From CAYXZQ01 sp963717515 (lineage in GTDB: Archaea; Nanobdellota; Nanobdellia; Woesearchaeales; DSVV01), in the NCBI GenBank assembly GCA_963717515.1, contig OY970338.1, positions 1,302,001-1,366,000 of the forward strand: a DNA stretch of 64,000 nucleotides, written 5' to 3'. Below, piece by piece: positions 1 to 9,265 of the stretch (position 1 is its first letter; the number at the start of each line of letters is the position of its first letter). The notes under the pieces are model-generated. The model was not told where the DNA came from and ran no database searches. It worked only from the letters and a program-made list of their open reading frames with translations. Position numbers and translations under genes: made by a program.

Positions 1-1070
1 AAGAAATATATGAAAAATCCGACAAGCGACAGATTTGACAGTACACCAGAGATTATCCATATGAAAAATGGATATGAATCTGAGATGCCTGTTCCAAAAT
101 ATAATGTATAGATGAACCTGCCTGCTATTGCCAGGAACATAAGCGCTGCAATCAATGCAAGATTAAGCAGCAATGTGATGTTTGCAAGCATTTTGCCTGT
201 ATCCTCATGATTCTTTTTGATGAGATTGTTCGAGATGAGGGGTGTGAGGTGGTTCTTGAACGGCAGAATGAGCTCTCTTGCTTTGTTCACGATAGAAAGT
301 ATTATCGTAAGTATTCCAAGAGACCTTGTGTCAAGATAGAAGGTTGAGATGAATAAGCCGCCATGAATGATGAGTGTTGAGGCAGATATGTTGATATAAT
401 TGTGAAGTCCGTATCTTTTGAAAGCAAGAATCAGTCTGGATTTGCTGAATTCTGGCCTGAGACTTACAAATTTTCCTGTATACTTCAGTAGAATAAGATG
501 CTCAATTACCCTGCTGATGAATGTTGCAAGGAAAATTGATATGACCCCAAGATCAAATATGAAGAGGAAAACAAGGGTAAGCACGAATTCAATGGTCATG
601 AAAGGCACTATCGATTTCTGCACCCTGTCCTCGTTCCCGTTTGCCCTGAAGAATTCCTTCAGGTAGCTGTTTGTCCGCTGGAAGACATACACAAACAAGA
701 ATATGATGTAATACAAGAACAATATTCTTGTTTGATATACCCTGAAAGCCAGGAACCAGATTATCGGCAGGATGACGATGATTATGACGACATTTCCAGC
801 AAGCACTGAGATATAGAGGGTGTTGAACATCGTTCTGAATTGCTCTTTTTTGTTTTCATAGAACCTGGAGTTGTATTTTATCAGGCTGAGAAAATATGGA
901 ATATCGAACCTGGAAATGATTCCAAAGAATGAGAAAATGATACCGAGTACTGCATAGCCTGAGCTACCGATGACCCTTACATATATGTATGTTGATGTGG
1001 CTGCGATGAAGAATTTCAGGAATGTGCCGAAGTACATTAGAGAGATGTTCCTAAAAAAACCTTCTTTCAT
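1..1070 (-). CDS. Polysaccharide flippase-like membrane protein (Wzx/MATE type), C-terminus cut by window edge
   Basis: The frame read on the minus strand from the ATG at 1070 stays open to base 1, so the gene is complete at its start but runs out of the window. The start MKEGFFRNISLMYFGTFLKF is followed by repeated hydrophobic helices with short basic loops, including a RFDIPYFLSLIKYNS stretch after the second helix, the layout of Wzx/MOP-superfamily flippases that move lipid-linked glycans across the membrane. It heads the left end of a glycosyltransferase cluster on the same strand, which supports an export role for surface glycan. The family call rests on topology and context rather than a catalytic motif; another multi-pass transporter is possible. 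Confidence 0.7.
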   Translation of the reverse strand, partial: MKEGFFRNISLMYFGTFLKFFIAATSTYIYVRVIGSSGYAVLGIIFSFFGIISRFDIPYFLSLIKYNSRFYENKKEQFRTMFNTLYISVLAGNVVIIIVILPIIWFLAFRVYQTRILFLYYIIFLFVYVFQRTNSYLKEFFRANGNEDRVQKSIVPFMTIEFVLTLVFLFIFDLGVISIFLATFISRVIEHLILLKYTGKFVSLRPEFSKSRLILAFKRYGLHNYINISASTLIIHGGLFISTFYLDTRSLGILTIILSIVNKARELILPFKNHLTPLISNNLIKKNHEDTGKMLANITLLLNLALIAALMFLAIAGRFIYTLYFGTGISDSYPFFIWIISGVLSNLSLVGFFIYF

Positions 1071-1159
1071 AACTTCTGATTTGACCTGATAGTATAAATA
1101 TTTTTAGTAAGCCTGACAGCATCAATAAGAGGCACCAATGCCCGGGTTTCAGCGCTATA

Positions 1160-1178
1160 AAAAAATATATAAACACCC
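1160..1178 (+). promoter_or_regulatory. TATA-like promoter of the TPR gene
   Basis: An A/T run containing AAAAATATATAAAC lies about 30 bases before the ATG at 1205, in the 134-base gap between two divergent genes. The spacing fits an archaeal TATA box with a very short leader. The call is inferred from position and composition. Confidence 0.45.
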
Positions 1179-1204
1179 GAATGATGATCATCAACTGAAT
1201 TTGC

Positions 1205-1915
1205 ATGAACAAGAAGAATAAACAAGGATTATTGTTTAAGAATGCCAGAGCAATTGCCTGGGTGATTGTGTGTATCGTTCTATTATCCCTGGCTCTGGCT
1301 ATCATCATGGACCTTAATCCTGGTCTGTATCTGACAGACAGGTATTCCTGGTATCTGGATATTGGCCGGAAGTATCTTGAAACAGGTAGACCAGACATTG
1401 CAATAGAATATGCAGACAAGGCAACAGCCATTGATGACTCCGGGGTTGAAGCGCATTATCTTAAATCACGCGCATATTTCAGCTCCTGGAGATATGAAAT
1501 GGCAGATAACGAGGTTGATAAGCTAAGAAGCATTATCAGCCAGGATAATGAAATTGCAAGGTATTACTGGAACAAGGGGCTCATCCAGATGAAGCTCGGT
1601 AATAAAAATAAATCTGAACAGTATTTTCTTGATGGCATCAATGCATCTGAGGAATTTCCGCTGAATTATTTCGGACTAGGTCTTCAACATTTCAGGGACG
1701 GCAGATATTATTTGGCGATGGAAAACTTCAACCAGAGCATGGCTCGTGCTACAGGTCTGGAAGACATGACTGATGGGCCATCTTATGTAATCATGTTTCG
1801 CACAGGAATTATGTTGTCTTCTGAAAAAATCGAAAATCAATCCGTTATAAACTGCCCAAACCCACCAGATGACCAGGTTAATCCTGAAATATTTTACCGG
1901 CTGTTGGAATCATGA
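1205..1915 (+). CDS. Membrane-anchored TPR-repeat protein
   Basis: A 236-residue protein. Residues 1-14 are basic, residues 15-35 form one hydrophobic helix, and the rest carries about four TPR-like helical pairs (for example WYLDIGRKYLETGRPDIAIE, AHYLKSRAYFSSWRYEMADN and YWNKGLIQMKLGNKNKSEQY). TPR domains are protein-docking scaffolds, so this is probably a membrane-tethered adaptor facing outward or inward depending on topology. It stands alone on the plus strand inside a minus-strand glycan cluster, with its own promoter, and converges on the radical SAM gene at 1987. Its partner cannot be told from sequence. Confidence 0.8.
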   Translation: MNKKNKQGLLFKNARAIAWVIVCIVLLSLALAIIMDLNPGLYLTDRYSWYLDIGRKYLETGRPDIAIEYADKATAIDDSGVEAHYLKSRAYFSSWRYEMADNEVDKLRSIISQDNEIARYYWNKGLIQMKLGNKNKSEQYFLDGINASEEFPLNYFGLGLQHFRDGRYYLAMENFNQSMARATGLEDMTDGPSYVIMFRTGIMLSSEKIENQSVINCPNPPDDQVNPEIFYRLLES

Positions 1916-1986
1916 TATAAATATCTGTTAATTAGAAATTACCTTGTCCTGGCGATAAGTTCTGCTTGTATTAGAATTTTTGGTAA

Positions 1987-3420
1987 TCATATCTCGATCA
2001 GGATCCTCAATGCATTGGTATTTCTTTTAATATCTTCCAGGGTTCTCATACGTTTGAATTGCTTCCAGATATAAGAAGGTCTCAGGTAAAATTTTTTCCA
2101 TGCCTCTTTATAGACTTTGATCAGCTCATCTGATGTCATATTATCATTGATGAATATGGGGTTACTGAAATTCAAGAAATCATAATTTTCCCATCCTGGA
2201 GTATCTCTCAATTTACCATATTTCTTGCATGTTTCATACATTTCTGTGCCTTTGTACGGAAGTGCAACCAGGAAATTTGCATAGTCAAGATCGAGCTCAA
2301 TTGCGTAATTGATTGTTTTCCTTGACATCTCAACAGTTTCACCTGGGAGGCCAATTATTAAGAAGCCCTGAGTGCAAATTCCCAGGTCTTTACACATCCC
2401 GAGTTTTATCTTAACGTCCTTTAGGGTGAACCCTTTCTTGATTCTGTCAAGGAGCACCTGGTTCCCTGATTCAAGCCCAAAAATCAGCTGCCAGCATCCG
2501 GACTTTTTCATCTTTTTCAGGATTTGGAAATCAATGAGATCAACCCTTGTTATAGCTGTCCAGTTGATGTTAATCCCTTTTTCCAATATCAGGTCGCATA
2601 TCCTCAGAATTCTGTTCCTGTCCAGACTGAACGTGTCATCATAGAAGACAATTTCCTTGGCGCCATAAGCCTGAACAAGCGTCTCTATATCTCTTATCAC
2701 CCTCTCTGCTGAATGCATCCTGTACTTGCTGCCAAAAACGGGTTTTTGACAAAAAGTGCATTGGAACGGGCATCCCCTTGAAGTTATCAATGAATAAGTG
2801 TGTTTTGGATGGCGCCGGGAGTACTTGATGATTGACTTGTATTTTTCCATGGGGAACAGATAATATGGTATCTGCGGTACATCATCCAGGTTTTTGATGT
2901 ATTCCCTGGGTCCGGTCCTTATAATATCATTACCGCTCCTGTACATAATCCCCTCAACATCCGCAAGGTTACCTTTGCTTTTGATTGCAGTCAGTAAGCT
3001 TCCGTAAGTTTTTTCACCTTCACCAACGACGATAAAATCAGCTTCCGGGATACCTTCCAATGTATCTTCAGGATATTGAGAGGGGTGAGGGCCTCCGATT
3101 ATGATTTTTGCATTTTCAGAGGCATTTTTGCATAACATTGAGATAGTCCTGGCAGCTGAGATTGTCTGGACAGTGACTGAAATGCCTATGATGTCAGGCC
3201 TGAACTTTTTTACAAATCCGACCAATTCAGCGTCTGTCATGGGCTCTGCCGACAGGTCCAGCACCCTGACATCGTCACCTCTCTCAACAGAAACACCCGC
3301 GATATACCCTAGCCCCAGGCTTATGACATTGTCAATGATCCTGTGAAAATTACCATAAGTATATGTTGGGGGGTCTATCAGGAGAACCCTGGTAGCAATT
3401 GGATCCTTCATTTCAATCAT
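1987..3420 (-). CDS. B12-binding-domain radical SAM protein (BchE/P-methylase class)
   Basis: A 477-residue protein with a cobalamin-binding-like Rossmann domain at residues 10-150 (RVLLIDPPTY, then GGPHPSQYPE and VVGEGE) and a radical SAM core whose cluster motif SRGCPFQCTFC places cysteines at 217, 221 and 224. The family uses a [4Fe-4S] cluster, SAM and often cobalamin to methylate or rearrange unreactive carbon centres. The DxHxxGG cobalamin signature is not evident, as is common in this class, so B12 dependence is unproven. It lies 31 bases after the GT39-like gene on the same strand and may modify a glycan or lipid. A TATA-like TTATAAATAATCC lies about 36 bases upstream, so it may also be transcribed separately. 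M4 at 3411 is an alternative start. Confidence 0.88.
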   Translation of the reverse strand: MIEMKDPIATRVLLIDPPTYTYGNFHRIIDNVISLGLGYIAGVSVERGDDVRVLDLSAEPMTDAELVGFVKKFRPDIIGISVTVQTISAARTISMLCKNASENAKIIIGGPHPSQYPEDTLEGIPEADFIVVGEGEKTYGSLLTAIKSKGNLADVEGIMYRSGNDIIRTGPREYIKNLDDVPQIPYYLFPMEKYKSIIKYSRRHPKHTYSLITSRGCPFQCTFCQKPVFGSKYRMHSAERVIRDIETLVQAYGAKEIVFYDDTFSLDRNRILRICDLILEKGININWTAITRVDLIDFQILKKMKKSGCWQLIFGLESGNQVLLDRIKKGFTLKDVKIKLGMCKDLGICTQGFLIIGLPGETVEMSRKTINYAIELDLDYANFLVALPYKGTEMYETCKKYGKLRDTPGWENYDFLNFSNPIFINDNMTSDELIKVYKEAWKKFYLRPSYIWKQFKRMRTLEDIKRNTNALRILIEI

Positions 3421-3451
3421 TATTTTGTTTTCCTTGCATTTAGTTACTGGA

Positions 3452-4897
3452 TTATTTATAATAATATAAATCTAATCCCTGGTAATGCTTCGTTGTTTTC
3501 GATATCCTTCTATCATCGAATATTTTAACGTAGTCTGTCATTGGCGGACACTTATCCTTTGCAAGCTGTACTACCCATACTGACTCATCACTTATCGGTA
3601 TGACTGCATCATTGCTTGAGCTGTATATGTTTCGAATATGCAGGCAGGCGAGCACGTCATTTGATAAGAAACAATCTTTGTCATGATAGTATGCAAATGT
3701 ATAATAATGTCTGCATTGGTCATTGATAATCACTATATCTCCTGGGTTTCCGTTATTTTTTATATATTCTGAAGCCTGCCTGAATTGGTATTTGTCATAA
3801 GTGTTGAGGTTATGAATGGCTGTATGCAGGGAAAGTGAAATAATGAGAATGATCAAAATGAGTTTGATTAATGGTCTTCCGATTATCTGGGAGATCACGT
3901 ACGCTGCAAGAATATATATTGGGATGATACAGAAAAGTACATACCTATAATGATAAAATATCTGGAAGACATATGAAATACATATCAAAGACAGGATGGG
4001 AAAAACAAACCATGTCTGAAGAAAGTTGACCCTACAGATGTCCCTGATAACTTTTTTCCTGTAAATCCATACCAGGAGAACGATCCACAGAAAGATGTAG
4101 ACAATTACCAGAATTTTATTACCGGCAAATCTGATAAAAGTATTCAAAACTGCGGAAATTGTCATCGGAAAAATTGGAAAATTGTGACTGTACTTTATTT
4201 TGAAGTATATTTGGAAAAAGAAGATAGGAAGCCATGGCAGAATTAGGAGCAATATGTAAAATTGGATCCTAAGCCATCTGAATAACTGCCGGTGCCTGCC
4301 TTCCTTGTCAATTTTGTACAGGAAGAAAATATTCTGAAGAAGAATTACAAGAAAAGTATAATAATGGGTATAGATAAGGAGAGCAGTTGCAATGATATAA
4401 GCCGGGTAATACAACCTGTTTTTTTGAGCTCTGTAGAGGAACAGGAACGACAATATTGTCATCAATATTACCAACGAGTAAGCTCTCGCCTCTTGTGAAT
4501 AGTATATATGTATGGGTGATACTGATAGAATTATCGATGAGATGATTCCAACCTCTTTATTGAAGATTTCTTTTCCCAGGTAATAAATCACAAGAACCGA
4601 GATTGTCCCGAAGATGGCTGACAATGACCTTGCTGCAAATTCAGAAATGCCAAATAATCTTATCCAAAACCATAGAAGCATATAATAGAAAGGAGGAGTT
4701 GTATCATTCAGGACATTCCACCTGATCATGCTATGCAAAGGTTTCCCGGCTATGTGGATTGTTATTGCCTCGTCAGACCACAATGGTTCATGCGCCAAGT
4801 TGTAGAACCTTATGGCCCCTGCAAATATGAGTATGAGTGTCAATGCTGCAAGATATAGCGGAATATCACCAGAATTTCTTTTTTTAGCAGGCATCAT
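3452..4897 (-). CDS. GT39/ArnT-like membrane glycosyltransferase (PMT_2 type)
   Basis: A 481-residue protein with about 11 hydrophobic helices. The first outer loop holds the acidic pair in LWSDEAITIHI (around residues 40-50), and a second conserved stretch reads SPIHIYYSQEARAYSL. Both are hallmarks of GT-C enzymes of the PMT/ArnT type, which transfer sugars from polyprenyl-phosphate donors outside the membrane. The dolichol-phosphate-mannose-synthase-like gene at 7673 in the same cluster could supply such a donor. A TATA-like TTTATAAAT lies about 24 bases before the ATG, so the transcript is probably leaderless. The acceptor, protein or lipid, is unknown. Confidence 0.88.
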   Translation of the reverse strand: MMPAKKRNSGDIPLYLAALTLILIFAGAIRFYNLAHEPLWSDEAITIHIAGKPLHSMIRWNVLNDTTPPFYYMLLWFWIRLFGISEFAARSLSAIFGTISVLVIYYLGKEIFNKEVGIISSIILSVSPIHIYYSQEARAYSLVILMTILSFLFLYRAQKNRLYYPAYIIATALLIYTHYYTFLVILLQNIFFLYKIDKEGRHRQLFRWLRIQFYILLLILPWLPIFFFQIYFKIKYSHNFPIFPMTISAVLNTFIRFAGNKILVIVYIFLWIVLLVWIYRKKVIRDICRVNFLQTWFVFPILSLICISYVFQIFYHYRYVLFCIIPIYILAAYVISQIIGRPLIKLILIILIISLSLHTAIHNLNTYDKYQFRQASEYIKNNGNPGDIVIINDQCRHYYTFAYYHDKDCFLSNDVLACLHIRNIYSSSNDAVIPISDESVWVVQLAKDKCPPMTDYVKIFDDRRISKTTKHYQGLDLYYYK

Positions 4898-4916
4898 GAA
4901 CGACTATGTGTGGAAT

Positions 4917-4927
4917 TTATAAATTTT
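4917..4927 (-). promoter_or_regulatory. TATA-like promoter before the GT39-like gene
   Basis: On the minus strand TTTATAAATT is centred about 24 bases before the start codon at 4897. This is the archaeal TATA distance for a leaderless mRNA and suggests a transcription start inside the glycan cluster. Confidence 0.5.
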
Positions 4928-4954
4928 TTTTGGAAACAAAAGTTGCCAAAAAAT

Positions 4955-6763
4955 TTAAACATTATTTCTGCACCATGTCTCAAAGTGGGCAAATGAATTG
5001 ATTATGCTGTCAGATCTCCTGCTTATGCCTTTCTTTTTATGCAGATTGCTTATTATTTTGCTTATCGAGCCCAGTTTTTTTGCATTATTCATAGCAGGTG
5101 AAAATAGTTTCCTGTAATGGTATATCTGATGATTGCTCTTATTAAAAAACATCCTTTCAATCAGTATCCAAAATTTCAGAAATCCTAAATCCTTGTGCAA
5201 TTTCCTGATATGGTCCATCTCATAAAAATCATTCATCCTGGAAGCAACGCAGGATTTATAGGCCTGAGGGAATCTCCTTCGAAGAGATTTCCTATCAATC
5301 CCTTTGTCGAGGTATCTCATACAGCTGTCCTGTCTCAATGTCAGAGGTGAGTTGGTGGGAATATCAATCAGTTCCGGAAAATGGTCTGAATATATCTTGT
5401 TGTAAAGTCTATAGTCCTGGAGAATTTCCTCCGGGATAGTAAGCAAAGTTTTCAGAAAATTCTTATCCCAATAAGGGCTGTCCATGGATAATATGTTAGA
5501 GCAGGGCATTAAGAATCCAGAACCGTACCCGCGATAGATGCTTGTGAAAAATCCTCTTATATACTGGTTGATATAAAACATAAGATATTTATTCTCTGCC
5601 TTTATGCTGTCAAGTGTCTTTTTGAATGCTGTCAGGGGACTTGACATACTGTTGCGGAATTCCTTGTTGAATATCATAGTCTTCTCTTCAACAAATTTCC
5701 TGTTGAGACCCTCTATCTTAACTGTTGAGAACCCGTAGCAGTCCCCACCCAGGAATTCTCCACCGCATAGACTGGTTATGATGTTCGATTGCAAACCCTT
5801 AATTTTGTCTTGGCAGATGTCCAGGATTTCGTACTTCTTTTTGATTTTGTTTACCCTGTGTCTGAGACCCAATCTCTCAGCGAGCATCTTTGCAATGATC
5901 ACATCCTTGTCCAAGTCTTCCTTGATAGGTAATGTGTTGTATGTGACAAATTCAATTTTCCGTCTCTGACTTCTTGATAGGCAGCTAAGCACAAGCCTGG
6001 TATCAGCGCCTCCACTCAGCTCGCAAACCAGGTTCTCCCTGTCCTTGACCCTGTCCTGGACAGCCTTCCTGAAAACAATTGAAATCTTCTCTGCAAAATA
6101 GTCAATGCTCTTGTCTTTCTCAATCCTAATATCCAGTTCGTCATATCTTTCTGACTCTGTACTGCTTTCGCTGATATTCATTAAACTGCCGGGAGACAGG
6201 TTCCTGATGTATCTGAAGAAAGTCCTGTCATCAAGAGGAAGACCGAAAACAAAATATTGTGCTATTGCATCATTATCCATAGTCCTGTCAAATTTCCTGT
6301 ATCTCGTTATAGCCTCATAATCCGAGCAGAATATGCATATATCATCCATATCATAAACAAACAGGGGATATATCCCGAAACTGTCATTGGCAAGCAGGAG
6401 ATCATGCTTGTTCCTGTCGTACAATGCAAATGCAAAATTTCCGTTCAACCCCTTAAGAAAAGAGCTTCCGTATTCCATATATGCAAAAAGCATGAATTCA
6501 GATCGATTTTTAATCTTGTATCCCATATCTTTCAGGCGTGCTTCATCCTTTTTATAATCATAGATATCTCCTGAAAACATCAGGATGAGATTATCATGCT
6601 GAGCAATATTTCCAGCTTCTGTAGCTGTTAGGAAGATCTTCTTACCGGAATATTTGTTATTGATATTCGTTTTTTCATCAATGGAAAATCCAGATATAAC
6701 CTTCTTGACATCTTCCTTGTTCAGGCTCCTGTATTTTGAAAATATTCCCAGCATCAGTGACAT
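4955..6763 (-). CDS. Asparagine-synthetase-like amidotransferase lacking the glutaminase cysteine
   Basis: An AsnB-family protein of about 600 residues. The N-terminal glutaminase-like fold is visible (NGNFAFALYDRNKHDLLLAN, then SFGIYPLF), followed by a synthetase domain with the pyrophosphate loop ELSGGADTRLVLS in place of the usual SGGLDS. In active glutamine-dependent enzymes the mature N-terminus is Cys-Gly-Ile; here the matching start at 6754 reads MLGIF, so the catalytic cysteine is leucine. The start is placed at 6763 or 6754 because a start at 6844 would overlap the upstream GT2 gene by about 50 bases. It sits between glycosyltransferases, so it may amidate a sugar or lipid carrier using free ammonia, or have taken another ATP-dependent ligase role. 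The family is clear; the substrate is not. Confidence 0.82.
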   Translation of the reverse strand: MSLMLGIFSKYRSLNKEDVKKVISGFSIDEKTNINNKYSGKKIFLTATEAGNIAQHDNLILMFSGDIYDYKKDEARLKDMGYKIKNRSEFMLFAYMEYGSSFLKGLNGNFAFALYDRNKHDLLLANDSFGIYPLFVYDMDDICIFCSDYEAITRYRKFDRTMDNDAIAQYFVFGLPLDDRTFFRYIRNLSPGSLMNISESSTESERYDELDIRIEKDKSIDYFAEKISIVFRKAVQDRVKDRENLVCELSGGADTRLVLSCLSRSQRRKIEFVTYNTLPIKEDLDKDVIIAKMLAERLGLRHRVNKIKKKYEILDICQDKIKGLQSNIITSLCGGEFLGGDCYGFSTVKIEGLNRKFVEEKTMIFNKEFRNSMSSPLTAFKKTLDSIKAENKYLMFYINQYIRGFFTSIYRGYGSGFLMPCSNILSMDSPYWDKNFLKTLLTIPEEILQDYRLYNKIYSDHFPELIDIPTNSPLTLRQDSCMRYLDKGIDRKSLRRRFPQAYKSCVASRMNDFYEMDHIRKLHKDLGFLKFWILIERMFFNKSNHQIYHYRKLFSPAMNNAKKLGSISKIISNLHKKKGISRRSDSIINSFAHFETWCRNNV

Positions 6764-6791
6764 TTTCCTGTCCAATATCAATGTGTTTATA

Positions 6792-7676
6792 TTATTTTTT
6801 ATTAGCAATGAATATTTCGTAACCTCTGTAAAATTCTCCTGCAAGGAGCAGAGGGAAACAATATAGGAACCTGGTTAAGTAGCCGTATCTGAAGCACCTG
6901 TAAAAAACCATCATGAGCCTCGGGCAGAAGAGGTTTAGGAACTTGAGCTTGACCAGCAAATATCCTGCACTTCCATGGACTTTATAGCCTCCTGCAACGA
7001 ATCCCAATGCTGTTTTTTTCTGGATCATGAAAAATTTCCTCAATCCGTAGTTCTCCTCCCAAGTATGATGCCTGACGCTGATGTCCGGACAGCAGAGCAT
7101 TTTATTATTTTCCTTGTACAGATGAAAATTGTAGAGAGAATCCTCATAGCCCATATCACCTGGATGCTCGGTAAAATAATGACCTGCTACAGCCTTTTTC
7201 CAATAGCATATATTTGCTGTGGGTATGTCCCGGACCGCCCTGTTTGCCCCCTTAGGGAACCATGATGAAAAGTTCAAAATATACTGGCTCCATGCGATAT
7301 ATTTCTCAGTCGGGTTTATGATAGATCCACCGACGACATCCACACCAGTTCTTTCGAATTCACGCTCAATCTTCCTGAGCCAGTCTTTCTCCACGACGCA
7401 GTCATCATCAGTGAATGCGACATATTCCCCATTTGCCTTCTTCAGGCCAGTGTTACGTGCATGGCCCGGGCCTGAATGTCTGTTCCTGAAATACCTGATG
7501 TTCGGTGCGGTTTTTCTTAGGTTCCTTATTAATTCTTGAGAGCCGTCGCTCGAGCCATCATCTATCACAATTATCTCATATTCATCAGAATCGTATTCCT
7601 GGGCAAGCAGGCTGCGGAGGCATTTCTCAAGGAGCTTTTTCCTGTTATGCGTCGGGATGATTATTGAAAACCTCAT
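6792..7676 (-). CDS. GT2 family glycosyltransferase
   Basis: A 294-residue GT-A fold enzyme. The N-terminus RFSIIIPTHNRKKLLEKCLR, the nucleotide-binding IVIDDGSSDGS and the metal-binding FTDDDCVVEKDWL (around residue 95) are typical of GT2 enzymes that use nucleotide sugars. The C-terminal third is hydrophobic with basic residues and probably lies on the membrane. Its ATG overlaps the TGA of the upstream gene by 4 bases (ATGA at 7673-7676), so the two are co-translated. The sugar specificity is not readable. It is probably cytoplasmic at the inner membrane face, building a lipid-linked glycan. Confidence 0.92.
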   Translation of the reverse strand: MRFSIIIPTHNRKKLLEKCLRSLLAQEYDSDEYEIIVIDDGSSDGSQELIRNLRKTAPNIRYFRNRHSGPGHARNTGLKKANGEYVAFTDDDCVVEKDWLRKIEREFERTGVDVVGGSIINPTEKYIAWSQYILNFSSWFPKGANRAVRDIPTANICYWKKAVAGHYFTEHPGDMGYEDSLYNFHLYKENNKMLCCPDISVRHHTWEENYGLRKFFMIQKKTALGFVAGGYKVHGSAGYLLVKLKFLNLFCPRLMMVFYRCFRYGYLTRFLYCFPLLLAGEFYRGYEIFIANKK

Positions 7677-8338
7677 CTTAGCAACCTGATCCAGTCAATA
7701 AGGTACCTAATGTATTCCTTGAAATCCAATTTGCTCGATCCGAATCTTCTTCCCCTGAAGACATACGGCACTTCAAGAACCCCGTCATATCTCCCTCTTA
7801 CAAGTATCTCCAGGCATATCTTATAGCCTTTTGAGGTGAATCTGATATCCTTTATCACTTCTTTTCTCAGGAAAAACAGGCCAGACATAGGGTCTTTCAC
7901 ATCTGCCAGCATCCTTGCCATGAAAGTCGCACCCCTGCTGATGAGTTTCCTGTGAAAAGGCCATCCCTCAACCCTGCCACCATCGATCAGCCTGCTTCCT
8001 ATGACAAAATCAGCCTTACCTTCCTGAATAGGTCCAAGGAGCTCCGGGATCTTTTCAGGAGGGTGACTCAGGTCGGCGTCCATGACGCCTATGATATCGC
8101 CTGATGCGGCCTTGAAACCCCTGGCAACAGCTGTCGAAAGCCCCAGCTTCTTTTTCCTGTGGATAACCCTTATGTTGAGCTTTTCTGAAAGCCTGTCTGC
8201 AAGCCTGCCTGTGCCGTCTGGGCTGTTGTCGTCGACAATTATTATCTCTGCATCAGGAACTATCCTAAAGATATCTTCAACCAGCGGCATTATCGACTTG
8301 CTTTCGTTGTATGTGGGGAGTATTATTGAAATCTTCAT
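7673..8338 (-). CDS. Dolichol-phosphate mannose synthase-like GT2 (polyprenyl-phosphate glycosyltransferase)
   Basis: A 221-residue protein starting MKISIILPTYNESKSIMPLV. VDDNSPDGT near residue 40, KLGLSTAVARGFKAASGD and VMDADLSHPPE near residue 90 are the signature motifs of DPM1-type synthases, which move a sugar from a nucleotide donor to a polyprenyl phosphate. The protein is close to the short, single-domain form without C-terminal membrane helices. The start at 8338 is chosen because it overlaps the previous TGA by 4 bases (8335-8338); a start at 8365 would overlap it much further. It is a likely donor-maker for the GT39-like enzyme at 3452. Confidence 0.9.
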   Translation of the reverse strand: MKISIILPTYNESKSIMPLVEDIFRIVPDAEIIIVDDNSPDGTGRLADRLSEKLNIRVIHRKKKLGLSTAVARGFKAASGDIIGVMDADLSHPPEKIPELLGPIQEGKADFVIGSRLIDGGRVEGWPFHRKLISRGATFMARMLADVKDPMSGLFFLRKEVIKDIRFTSKGYKICLEILVRGRYDGVLEVPYVFRGRRFGSSKLDFKEYIRYLIDWIRLLR

Positions 8339-9186
8339 CTCTTGGTGCTCCGAGCGATATCCCAAATAAAGTGGTTTTTCAATGTCAGGTAATCATATAA
8401 TCCGAGCCCTCTTCCCAGGATTTCCAGGGCTGGCGCCAGAAGCGCGATAAGGATATTATTCATTCTTATTGTCCTGAGGTATTCCTCGAGGACAAGCAGG
8501 CTGTCCATTGAAGATATTTCATATTTGCACCTCTTTTTCAGCTCAAGGTGGCCGCAATAAATCCTCCTCCTCTGCCTGATAAAATCACCAATGTTGTCCG
8601 GAGGGATGTTGTGCACGACTGCATCCTTTGCATAAACGCCTTCAAAGCCTCGGCTTTTGATGAGCATTGCTATCTCCTCCTCGTCCACAGCAGTATTTGC
8701 GATTTTTCCGAATATTTTCCTGAATGCAATGAATTCTCCAAACTTGACATTTCTTGAAGATATCCTGTGATGGATAAGCCACTGGAGCCCTGCAACCTTC
8801 CCTATGATTGAGCTGTTTTTTCTTGGCACTGGTCTGCCTGCGACTATGCCTATCTCACTGTTCTCTAAAGGCTTGGTCAATCTCTCGACAGCATCGTATT
8901 CAGGCATGACATCAGCGCTGCATAGGATGAGGATCTCTGTTTGTGCCTCTTTCAGAAATTCGTTGATTGCCGAAACCTTGCCGAGCCTTCTTTTCTGTCT
9001 GACCAGCTTTACCTTATCGCTTTTCATCCCTTCGACAATCTCTTCTGTCCTGTCAGTGCTTCCGGATGATACTACGATTATCTCCCTGATATATGCAGTC
9101 CTGGTGTTCTGGCCCAGAAGGCGAGTGAGCAGCCGGCCTATATTGCTTCCCTCGTTGTAGGCCATTATACCTATTGTCACATCCAT
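8335..9186 (-). CDS. GT2 family glycosyltransferase, first gene of the glycan operon
   Basis: A 283-residue protein with the GT-A motifs TIGIMAYNEGSNIGRLLTRL, VVSSGSTDRTEEIV and LCSADVMPEYDA, where the usual DxD is read as a single Asp. A QRRRIYCGHLELKK segment resembles the Q-R-RW acceptor region of processive GT2 enzymes. The C-terminus has one hydrophobic stretch (ILIALLAPALEILGRG). It leads a run of minus-strand genes joined by 4-base overlaps and is divergent from the secreted protein at 9266. Substrate unknown. Confidence 0.88.
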   Translation of the reverse strand: MDVTIGIMAYNEGSNIGRLLTRLLGQNTRTAYIREIIVVSSGSTDRTEEIVEGMKSDKVKLVRQKRRLGKVSAINEFLKEAQTEILILCSADVMPEYDAVERLTKPLENSEIGIVAGRPVPRKNSSIIGKVAGLQWLIHHRISSRNVKFGEFIAFRKIFGKIANTAVDEEEIAMLIKSRGFEGVYAKDAVVHNIPPDNIGDFIRQRRRIYCGHLELKKRCKYEISSMDSLLVLEEYLRTIRMNNILIALLAPALEILGRGLGLYDYLTLKNHFIWDIARSTKR

Positions 9187-9236
9187 CGGCTACATGGAAG
9201 AATGCATTTTATTTAATATTTGCTCTTCGAAACTAT

Positions 9237-9243
9237 TTTATAC
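9237..9243 (+). promoter_or_regulatory. TATA-like box that favours a TTG start at 9266
   Basis: TTTTATA ends at 9243, and the in-frame TTG at 9266 is about 26 bases from its centre. A start at the ATG at 9194 would sit only 7 bases from the divergent gene and upstream of this box. The box therefore argues for a leaderless mRNA starting with TTG. Confidence 0.4.
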
Positions 9244-9265
9244 TAGCTTGTCCAGACACCATGTA

